From: CAZULF01 sp964621215
Lineage (GTDB): Bacteria; Pseudomonadota; Gammaproteobacteria; UBA1113
NCBI GenBank assembly: GCA_964621215.1
Contig: CAZULF010000121.1
Coordinates: forward strand, 1 to 5,272
Direction of reading: 5' to 3'
DNA length: 5,272 bases
Part shown: positions 1 through 5,272 of the stretch, in pieces
Layout: each line of letters opens with the position of its first letter
Position numbering within the stretch: position 1 is the first letter of the stretch
The notes under the pieces: generated by a model
The model's input: the letters and a program-made list of their open reading frames with translations, nothing else
Databases searched by the model: none
Told to the model about the DNA's origin: nothing
Program-made: the position numbers and the translations under genes

Positions 1-1062
1 GCAACATGGCGCCGTATGGATGTAGCAGTAAAAGAATTGAAAATAGAAATGTTGCTAGGAGATGATAAAATTCTTGAATTTAAAAAAGAAGCAGAAGCAA
101 TGGCCCGGTTACGTTCGCCTTACATTGTATCTCTATATGCAATTATTATAGAACCATATGGATTAATAATGGAGTATATGGCAGGTGGGACATTAAAAGC
201 CCTTCTTTATAATATAAAAGATCAAGCTTTACTACCTTGGGCTAGAAGAAAAGAATTAGCACATGATGTAATAAAGGGCTTAACTTTTTTACACGATTGC
301 CATATTGTTCATCGAGATCTAAAAAGTGAGAACGTGTTATTGGATAGCAGGGGACAGGCAAAGCTCAGTGATTTTGGCTTGTCCAGACCGACGGAATCAG
401 CGGAAGAAAGCACAAAAACAGCACAAGATGTAGGAACAACGCAATGGATGGCCCCCGAGTTGTTTGAAGATGATCCACAGTATACGGAAAAAAGCGATAT
501 TTATAGCTATGGGATGGTGCTATGGGAAATTGCTAGTTGCAAACAACCTTTTTTAGGAATAGATCCGCGAACAGTACCAGTGAAAGTCATGCGAGGTCAA
601 CGAGAAACTATTCCCGAAAATACGCCAGAACAATTTACTTATTTAATAAAGACATGCTGGGCTCAAAGTCCGGATGAACGCCCTACAGCTGAGCAATTAT
701 TAGGATACATGGAAGAAAAAGTGCAAGCTTCTAACTTTACCGCCGAGTTAGTTGAAGCTTCTGCTGGAAATTCCGTTCCACAACAAGATGATGGTGGTGA
801 TGGCTATATTATGCAAAGCCGTAAAGGCACGCCTAAAACTTCAAGTGTTGAAACAGATGGCTATCTACCAGCTGATGATGCTCATATTTTATCGTTATCC
901 AATGCAAAAAAACAACCTGAACAATATAAAGGTTATCATGGAACTTTTATGAGCCCCAGCAAGCCAGCAAATGATAAAAGCCTTGCTGCTTCGCAAGTAG
1001 ATGATGAAGGCTATTCTACCACATCCAGTACTGGTTTTCGCACAAAAAGTTCATTCTCATAA
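1..1062 (+). CDS. Eukaryote-like TKL-type protein kinase, 5'-truncated by window edge
   Basis: Predicted active Ser/Thr (possibly dual-specificity) kinase of the eukaryotic TKL type. The frame is open from base 1. The first codons read ATWRRMDVAVKEL, which is already kinase subdomain I-II, so the ATG at 16 is internal and the true start and glycine loop lie upstream. Numbering from that Met: the VAVK lysine is K6, the helix-C glutamate is E25, the catalytic loop is HRDLKSEN (99-106, D101, N106), DFG is 119-121, APE is 146-148, the SDIYS aspartate is D161 and the subdomain XI arginine is R222. HRDLKSxN is typical of TKL kinases. The kinase fold ends near residue 236. A polar tail of about 110 residues follows, with Gly-Tyr motifs at Y264, Y283, Y307 and Y333. 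The domain is clearly paralogous to that of the next gene. The substrate is unknown. A host-directed effector role is inferred. Sure of the kinase, unsure of its role. Confidence 0.93.
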   Translation, partial: ATWRRMDVAVKELKIEMLLGDDKILEFKKEAEAMARLRSPYIVSLYAIIIEPYGLIMEYMAGGTLKALLYNIKDQALLPWARRKELAHDVIKGLTFLHDCHIVHRDLKSENVLLDSRGQAKLSDFGLSRPTESAEESTKTAQDVGTTQWMAPELFEDDPQYTEKSDIYSYGMVLWEIASCKQPFLGIDPRTVPVKVMRGQRETIPENTPEQFTYLIKTCWAQSPDERPTAEQLLGYMEEKVQASNFTAELVEASAGNSVPQQDDGGDGYIMQSRKGTPKTSSVETDGYLPADDAHILSLSNAKKQPEQYKGYHGTFMSPSKPANDKSLAASQVDDEGYSTTSSTGFRTKSSFS

Positions 1063-1096
1063 TCTTAAGGATATACGAATTAGCTCGACTCAATAC

Positions 1097-1100
1097 AGGA
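1097..1100 (+). promoter_or_regulatory. Weak ribosome binding site of the MLKL-like kinase
   Basis: AGGA lies 10 bases before the ATG at 1111. It supports that start over the in-frame ATG at 1123, which would be 22 bases away. The 48-base gap after the upstream kinase shows no stem-loop terminator, so the two genes are probably co-transcribed. Confidence 0.5.
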
Positions 1101-1110
1101 AATAATTCTT

Positions 1111-3129
1111 ATGAAAAGTGCGATGACAAAACTCGCAAAGAGTAAAGAACAGCAAGCTCGAGATACTGAACTAGCAGAAAAAGTGACTGATTTGTCACTA
1201 AGTGCGGTGAAAGTAGGAATTCAAGTAGCACAGTTTTCATCATCATCATTAGGACAGGTAGCAGGCATACTAATGCCTGGCAGTGATAATGCAGTATCAT
1301 TAACAATAGGCTCTGTATGTTCTGTTGGACTGAAAATTCATCAGCAAGTCGAGCTAGTAGTTGCCAATAGAGCACAATGTAAGCAATTGGGGATACGCGT
1401 TAAGACTATACAAGAGTCGGTAAAAGGGTTAGAAGAAAAACCCAATAATGGTCATTATTTAAGTGGTCTACAATGCTTAGAGGAAACGTTAAGAAACTGT
1501 TTAAGGTTGGTTAGTCGCTTTAGTAAGAAAAATTGGTTTAAACGCGTTTTGATGGCCGGAACTGATAGTAAATCTTTTATTGAATTATATCAAAAATTAG
1601 ATGAGCATGTACAAACCTTGCAATTAGGTTTGGCTACAGAGCAACTGAATTGGATGCAAGCAGCACAGGAAGCTCAAGAGCAAGATAATCAAGAATTACT
1701 ACAAAAACAAGACGAAATTATAAGATTAAATCAAGAATTGAAAGAAGACGTCTCAAAATTAGCGCTAGACCAAAAAGAATTCCAAAAAGTAATGAAAAAG
1801 CAAATGGAATCTATGTTGCTGCAATTTCAAGAATCTCTAAAAGTTCAATGTCAGCCCTCCTATCAAGTTGCTCCAGAAAATACTCTATCTTTAGATAAAT
1901 CACTATTAACGCGCTTTCATAAATTCACAATTCTAGAAAAAATAGGTGACGGTAGCTTGGGTACCGTATATTTTGCTCGCTGGAAAGAACAAGAAGTTGC
2001 AATTAAAATGATAGAAGGTAATTTAACACCAGCCGAAGTAGAAGAATTTACTCGAGAAGTGCAAATCACTAGTCGAATTCATAGCCCTCACATCGTACAA
2101 TTATATGGCGTCTGTATTGAGCCCACACGTGCATGTATGGTGTTAGAATACATGGCGGGCGGTAATTTAAAAAATTATTTACAAAAATCCTTTTTAACGT
2201 TAGCCCAACGCGAGCGTATCGCTTTAGAAATAACATTAGGATTATCATATTTACATCGAAGTAAAATTATCCATAGAGATTTAAAAAGCGCAAACATTTT
2301 GATAGATGAAGACGCACACGCAAAAATTACAGATTTTGGTTTAGCGAAAATACATATGGGAGATGTTAAAACAGTACGTGGCAAAGGAAGTCAAGCATAT
2401 AGTTGGCTAGCGCCAGAAGTCTTGGATAGCGGACTGCATACCGAAAAATCTGATATTTATAGTTTAGGAATGATTTTATGGGAAATATTTACAGGAAATG
2501 AACCTTATGCTGGACTTAGCGATGCTGCAGTTATACGTAAAGTAACTAAAGGTGACCGCGAAATAATTCCGGAATACATTCCCAAGCCTTATCAAACGTT
2601 AATTAAACGTTGTTGGCAAACAAAACCGGAGTTGCGACCTGATGTAAGTGAGATCCTTACGGTTATCAGAGAACGTCGCCGCTACCTAGAGCCTGTAGCT
2701 CGCACAGGAAGAAAACTATTAAGCAGCGAAGTAAATTATGAAAAAGGATTACAACATGAAGAAAATCGAAGTTATCAAAAAGCTGGTCAGCGATTTTTTC
2801 GCGCTGCTGAACGCGGTCACGTACGAGCCCAGACGCAGTTAGCAATGCTTTATTTACAAAAAAAAATACCCGCTATTCAAGAAAATGTTGATGACTCTGA
2901 ATACAAAGTTGATGCACATGCAATGCTTTTCTTTTCTTCTAAAGCCGGGCATGGTCGCGCTATGATGAATTTAGGATTTCAACTAGAAAAAGGTGATGGC
3001 GTAAGTCAAAATAAACCCCAAGCTTTGTTTTGGTATCAAGAGGCCAATAAAGAAGGCGAAACACACGCAATATCTCGTATTCAACGATTACAAGCGGAAG
3101 AACCCGCTATACTAAATACAGTTGTGTGA
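1111..3129 (+). CDS. MLKL-like four-helix-bundle / TKL kinase / Sel1-repeat protein
   Basis: A 672-residue multidomain protein. Residues 1-68 are an extension with hydrophobic stretches. Residues about 69-175 resemble the N-terminal four-helix bundle of MLKL, with shared landmarks such as LKIHQQV, QCKQLGIRV and SRFS followed by an Arg-Val-Leu segment. Residues about 185-243 are a Gln/Glu/Lys-rich coiled coil in the place of the MLKL brace. The kinase domain covers about 270-525: glycine loop IGDGSLGTV (278-286), VAIK lysine K299, helix-C E316, HRDLKSAN (388-395), DFG (408-410), APE (434-436), D448 and R509. Unlike MLKL, a pseudokinase, it should be catalytically active. Residues about 545-655 hold Sel1-like repeats, the clearest at 615-650 with LEKGDGVSQNKPQALFWYQEA. 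In MLKL the bundle permeabilises membranes once released by kinase-domain phosphorylation; that function here is inference. No signal peptide is seen. The 48-base gap suggests an operon with the upstream kinase. Known relatives of this architecture are eukaryotic, so horizontal transfer is likely. Confidence 0.92.
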   Translation: MKSAMTKLAKSKEQQARDTELAEKVTDLSLSAVKVGIQVAQFSSSSLGQVAGILMPGSDNAVSLTIGSVCSVGLKIHQQVELVVANRAQCKQLGIRVKTIQESVKGLEEKPNNGHYLSGLQCLEETLRNCLRLVSRFSKKNWFKRVLMAGTDSKSFIELYQKLDEHVQTLQLGLATEQLNWMQAAQEAQEQDNQELLQKQDEIIRLNQELKEDVSKLALDQKEFQKVMKKQMESMLLQFQESLKVQCQPSYQVAPENTLSLDKSLLTRFHKFTILEKIGDGSLGTVYFARWKEQEVAIKMIEGNLTPAEVEEFTREVQITSRIHSPHIVQLYGVCIEPTRACMVLEYMAGGNLKNYLQKSFLTLAQRERIALEITLGLSYLHRSKIIHRDLKSANILIDEDAHAKITDFGLAKIHMGDVKTVRGKGSQAYSWLAPEVLDSGLHTEKSDIYSLGMILWEIFTGNEPYAGLSDAAVIRKVTKGDREIIPEYIPKPYQTLIKRCWQTKPELRPDVSEILTVIRERRRYLEPVARTGRKLLSSEVNYEKGLQHEENRSYQKAGQRFFRAAERGHVRAQTQLAMLYLQKKIPAIQENVDDSEYKVDAHAMLFFSSKAGHGRAMMNLGFQLEKGDGVSQNKPQALFWYQEANKEGETHAISRIQRLQAEEPAILNTVV

Positions 3130-3223
3130 TATATAGATCCCATGCCAAGAAAACTACGTAAATAGGACATAAGCTCTTTCTATTTGCAAAAATAACCATC
3201 TAAAAAACAAATGGCATTTTTAT

Positions 3224-3252
3224 TTGACCAAAAAAATGATATAGTTTAGATA
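3224..3252 (+). promoter_or_regulatory. Candidate sigma-70 promoter P1 for the cupin gene
   Basis: TTGACC (3224-3229, five of six matches to the -35 consensus) is followed by a 17-base spacer and a poor -10, TAGATA (3247-3252). It lies in the 191-base gap 3130-3320, which holds no gene and no convincing terminator for the upstream kinase genes. Weak evidence in AT-rich DNA. Confidence 0.3.
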
Positions 3253-3299
3253 AACGTCCTAGACCCCGCTACAAGTAAACATTCATAATATACGTTTAT
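3250..3299. repeat. 8-bp inverted repeat spanning promoter P2
   Basis: ATAAACGT (3250-3257) and ACGTTTAT (3292-3299) are perfect inverted copies 34 bases apart. They bracket the -35 and -10 of candidate promoter P2. They could be operator half-sites for a looping or dimeric regulator, or chance in AT-rich sequence. Confidence 0.3.
3260..3289 (+). promoter_or_regulatory. Candidate sigma-70 promoter P2 for the cupin gene
   Basis: TAGACC (3260-3265, four of six) and CATAAT (3284-3289, five of six) are separated by 18 bases. A start near 3296 would give a leader of about 25 bases ending in the strong ribosome binding site. This fits slightly better than the upstream candidate, but neither is proven. 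Confidence 0.35.
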
Positions 3300-3305
3300 T
3301 TATAT

Positions 3306-3312
3306 AGGAGGG
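3306..3312 (+). promoter_or_regulatory. Strong ribosome binding site of the cupin gene
   Basis: AGGAGGG sits 8 bases before the ATG at 3321. It is a near-perfect Shine-Dalgarno sequence at good spacing and fixes the start. It is much stronger than the site of the kinase gene upstream. Confidence 0.85.
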
Positions 3313-3320
3313 ACATCATC

Positions 3321-3878
3321 ATGCCGGATCCGATTGCTAAAAAATTAATTTCCATACTGCAGTTAAAACCACATCCCGAAGGTGGTTACTTTAAACAAAC
3401 TTATCTTTCTGACGAAAACATTCGCGTTCCTACTCGATATATAGGTAAAGTTAGGCCCATATCATCACAAATTTATTATTTACTTAGCGGCGATGATTTT
3501 TCAGCGTGGCATCGTATTAAAACTGACGAAGTATGGCATTTTTATAGTGGTTCAACGATAACGTTACATGTGATTACAGCAGAAGAAACGTTGCAACACA
3601 TAAAACTTGGAAATCCATTAATAGATCCTAATGCCTCTTTTCAGTGTTGCGTTGAAAGAGATCAATGGTTTGCTGCGTCAGTTGATGATACTGACTCTTA
3701 CGCGTTAGTTGGTTGTTCAGTAGCTCCTGCTTTTGATTATCGTGATTGGCAATTGGCATCCGCGACAAACTTACTTAAGCAATACCCTCAGCATAGTTAT
3801 TTCATAAAAAAATACTCTCGAGAGGAATGTATGGAGGATAGACGAGAAAACTCAGCGTCGGTGCAGCCGCCAATATAG
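3321..3878 (+). CDS. DUF985 / cupin_5 family protein
   Basis: A 185-residue protein of the cupin_5 (DUF985) family, which includes yeast YML079W. These are small beta-barrel proteins, often dimeric, whose substrate and reaction are mostly unknown. Family hallmarks are present in order: LKPHPEGGYFKQTY (15-28), IYYLLSGDDFSAWHRIKTDE (51-70), VWHFYSG (71-77), LGNP (96-99), and VGCSVAPAFDYRDWQL (130-145). H64, E70 and H73 are the polar residues expected to line the barrel pocket. The fold should end near residue 165. The last 20 or so residues, from REECMEDRR onward, look like a charged extra tail. There is no signal peptide or membrane segment, so the protein is presumably cytoplasmic. It appears to be a separate transcription unit with its own promoter and ribosome binding site, facing the broken dehydrogenase gene. 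No functional link to the kinases is evident. Family assignment is firm and function is not. Confidence 0.9.
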   Translation: MPDPIAKKLISILQLKPHPEGGYFKQTYLSDENIRVPTRYIGKVRPISSQIYYLLSGDDFSAWHRIKTDEVWHFYSGSTITLHVITAEETLQHIKLGNPLIDPNASFQCCVERDQWFAASVDDTDSYALVGCSVAPAFDYRDWQLASATNLLKQYPQHSYFIKKYSREECMEDRRENSASVQPPI

Positions 3879-3893
3879 TCTGAACATTAAAAA

Positions 3894-3947
3894 TTATAAA
3901 ACGTGACCGCCATCAACTTCATAAAGTTTACCAGTTATGTAAGCGCT
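3894..3947 (-). pseudogene. 3' remnant of a short-chain dehydrogenase/reductase gene
   Basis: Read on the minus strand, 3947 to 3894 encodes SAYITGKLYEVDGGHVL and then TAA. This is the classic C-terminus of classical SDR enzymes (FabG/PhbB-like), in which YITG...VDGG closes the NAD(P)-dependent Rossmann-fold oxidoreductase. In-frame homology stops at 3947: the preceding codon is TAG, and the transposase stop lies only 11 bases further. The rest of the gene (roughly 230 codons in the family) is absent here and was probably separated by the insertion sequence. The remnant is too short to say which SDR it was. It converges on the cupin gene, with 15 bases between their stop codons. Confidence 0.65.
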
Positions 3948-5272
3948 CTACCAACCTTTCAATTACCCACAAGTTTCATCCCAATCGAAATACCTAATTC
4001 AATATCTGTTAAACGTGAAAATCCACGCCACATCACTAAGTTCCCTGGCGGAGGATCACTAGCTCGTGCGAGATAACCACCCAGTTTTGCTATTTTAGTT
4101 AAGTAACAAACTAAGTTTTTCGAAGGTGCACTATACTTATCTTTATTTTTCATCACCGCATCCAATAGGGTAATCTCAGATTTTGTGAGGGCAGACTCAG
4201 GCATTGCATTTGCACACAATCGATTTATCATCGTCATCCAAAAAATTCGCCAACTTAATATACAAAAAATAGCGATAATATTTGTTAAACGTTCTGCTGT
4301 CCTAAGTTTAGAGGACTCAGCTTTACAGCCAGATTTTAGAATTTTATGAAAAACCTCGATTTTCCATCGCATAGCATACCAATTAAGTTTTTCAATTGCC
4401 TCTTCATAGCAGAAAATCGACAAATCTGTAATTAATTTCCAAACAATTCGTTCTCTGTTTTGCGGCGTCATCTGCTCTTCTGCATGAATGACTGTTAACA
4501 CCATCTCAGGATATCTTTTTTGCTTCCCAATCGGCGGTAATATTTTTATCCGTTGATATTTTACTTCAAGTATCGCTTCCGAAATCTCTCCTTTTTTATC
4601 TCTAACCTCTATTCGATGGCGCTTTTTAGCCTTTACTTCTTTCATTTCATCCTCAATCGTATGCTTGCCATCTCCTGCCAATCTATCCACACAAGTTCTC
4701 ACAACAAAATGGGTATTCATTGCTTTAGCTGTACAAAATAGTTCATAAATATCACTTTCTCGATCTCCTACGTGAATACATCGATTAGGAGCACTGAAAA
4801 GTCCTGTCGATTGCTTCAAATTTTCTAACCATCGATAACTTTCCTTTTGCTCTATGGGAATACGAGTAGGATTAATTTTTTTCTTTAGCATATTGCATCC
4901 ATGAAATTTTTTTCGGGTCCAAAACTTGATAGCGGCTAAACCTAAAGGTAGGCCTTCTATTGTGACAGCAAGGCTGGAATGCATTAAAATCCTACACTTT
5001 GTATAATGTTTTGGTTGTCCAAATATATCTTGTCTTTGTGGAATAAGATGTGTCGAGCCTATTAATTCGGGGTTTTCTCGTTGATAAGAAAACTCCGTGG
5101 TATCTTGCAAAACTAGAATGGGGCTATCCGTTTTCATAAACCGTTCCCGAGTCGCCTGAAAATATCCCTGTAGTATTTCTTGTTCATCAACTCTATCATT
5201 AGAAAAAAATCGATAGGCTATAGTGACCCCCGCTGTCCAGACCACAAGATAAAAAAAGTTTAGGAGTACATC
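3948..5272 (-). mobile_element. IS4-family (IS50/Tn5-like) insertion sequence, partial
   Basis: This covers the transposase plus about 11 bases between its stop codon and the dehydrogenase remnant. The left boundary is placed at 3948 because SDR homology ends at 3947; it could be off by several bases. The right end, its terminal inverted repeat and the target duplication lie outside the window, so the terminal repeat at this end cannot be confirmed by pairing. IS50-type elements likewise have the transposase stop very near the element end. Confidence 0.75.
3959..5272 (-). CDS. IS4-family Tn5-like transposase, N-terminus outside window
   Basis: A cut-and-paste DDE transposase. Counting from the GTG at 5245, the catalytic triad is D48 in LQDTTEFSY, D161 in VGDRESDIYE and E297 in the YREK signature (Y290, R293, E297, K304: YAMRWKIEVFHKILK). 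These match D97, D188 and E326 of Tn5 transposase. The C-terminus, with PPGNLVMWRGFSRLTDIELG, is family-typical and complete. About 50 N-terminal residues, including most of the end-binding domain, are missing from the GTG version. That GTG has no ribosome binding site, and the frame stays open to base 5272, so it is not the real start. The nine upstream in-frame codons (DVLLNFFYL) do not look like the family, while the neighbouring frame does; a frameshift near 5240 is possible and would make this a pseudogene. The core appears intact. Confidence 0.9.
   Translation of the reverse strand, partial: DVLLNFFYLVVWTAGVTIAYRFFSNDRVDEQEILQGYFQATRERFMKTDSPILVLQDTTEFSYQRENPELIGSTHLIPQRQDIFGQPKHYTKCRILMHSSLAVTIEGLPLGLAAIKFWTRKKFHGCNMLKKKINPTRIPIEQKESYRWLENLKQSTGLFSAPNRCIHVGDRESDIYELFCTAKAMNTHFVVRTCVDRLAGDGKHTIEDEMKEVKAKKRHRIEVRDKKGEISEAILEVKYQRIKILPPIGKQKRYPEMVLTVIHAEEQMTPQNRERIVWKLITDLSIFCYEEAIEKLNWYAMRWKIEVFHKILKSGCKAESSKLRTAERLTNIIAIFCILSWRIFWMTMINRLCANAMPESALTKSEITLLDAVMKNKDKYSAPSKNLVCYLTKIAKLGGYLARASDPPPGNLVMWRGFSRLTDIELGISIGMKLVGN

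Noticed and set aside
16..18. ATG at 16 as the start of the first kinase
   Set aside because: It falls inside the conserved beta-strand leading to the VAVK lysine, there is no glycine loop after it, and the frame is open back to base 1, so it is an internal Met.
752..952. 66-codon + strand ORF within the first kinase
   Set aside because: Overlaps the kinase tail in another frame, has no ribosome binding site and no recognisable motif; a shadow.
1109..1375. 88-codon - strand ORF over the MLKL-like N-terminus
   Set aside because: Antisense to a well-supported coding region; Leu/Met-rich composition typical of a reverse-strand shadow.
2175..2384. 69-codon - strand ORF over the second kinase domain
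   Set aside because: Lies antisense to the conserved HRD and DFG coding sequence, with no independent support.
3142..3216. Dispersed inverted hexamers (ATGCCA/TGGCAT and AAATAG/CTATTT) in the intergenic region
   Set aside because: Six-base matches are expected by chance in a 191-base AT-rich gap and do not nest into a stable structure.
3196..3226. Possible intrinsic terminator after the kinase genes (CCAT/ATGG stem followed by a T-rich run)
   Set aside because: The stem is only four pairs with an 11-base AT-rich loop; too weak to call in AT-rich DNA.
4553..4741. 62-codon + strand ORF within the transposase
   Set aside because: Antisense to the transposase catalytic domain; Phe/Ser-rich shadow product.
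5243..5245. GTG at 5245 as the transposase start
   Set aside because: No Shine-Dalgarno sequence precedes it, about 50 N-terminal residues of the family would be missing, and the frame continues upstream to the window edge.

Overview
The window is AT-rich bacterial DNA with Shine-Dalgarno-type start sites and a bacterial IS4-family (Tn5-like) transposase. It also carries two adjacent protein kinases of the eukaryotic tyrosine-kinase-like (TKL) type. Eukaryote-like kinases, Sel1 repeats, AT-rich composition and IS4 elements together suggest an intracellular or amoeba-associated bacterium, most plausibly a gammaproteobacterium of the Legionellales (Legionella, Coxiella, Berkiella or Aquicella type). 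This lineage call is inferred from gene content alone.

Left part (1-3129, + strand): a TKL kinase whose 5' end lies outside the window is followed 48 bases later by a 672-residue kinase. The second protein is the most interesting object here. Its N-terminal half resembles the four-helix-bundle and brace region of MLKL, the executioner of animal necroptosis. This is followed by a coiled coil, a TKL kinase domain with every catalytic residue intact, and C-terminal Sel1-like repeats. The two kinase domains are clear paralogues, so the pair probably arose by duplication and is probably co-transcribed. The first kinase ends in a low-complexity tail with four spaced Gly-Tyr motifs. Both proteins are good candidates for effectors that act in a eukaryotic host cell, although no secretion system is visible here.

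Middle part (3130-3878): a 191-base intergenic region with two candidate sigma-70 promoters and an 8-bp inverted repeat, then a strong ribosome binding site and a DUF985 / cupin_5 family gene.

Right part (3894-5272, - strand): the last 17 codons of a short-chain dehydrogenase/reductase are abruptly joined to the downstream end of an IS4-family element. The element's transposase carries the complete DDE/YREK catalytic core but runs off the window at its N-terminal side. There the reading frame may contain a frameshift. The simplest reading is that the insertion sequence broke the dehydrogenase gene, whose 5' part should lie beyond the right edge. No tRNA, rRNA, CRISPR array or convincing intrinsic terminator was seen.
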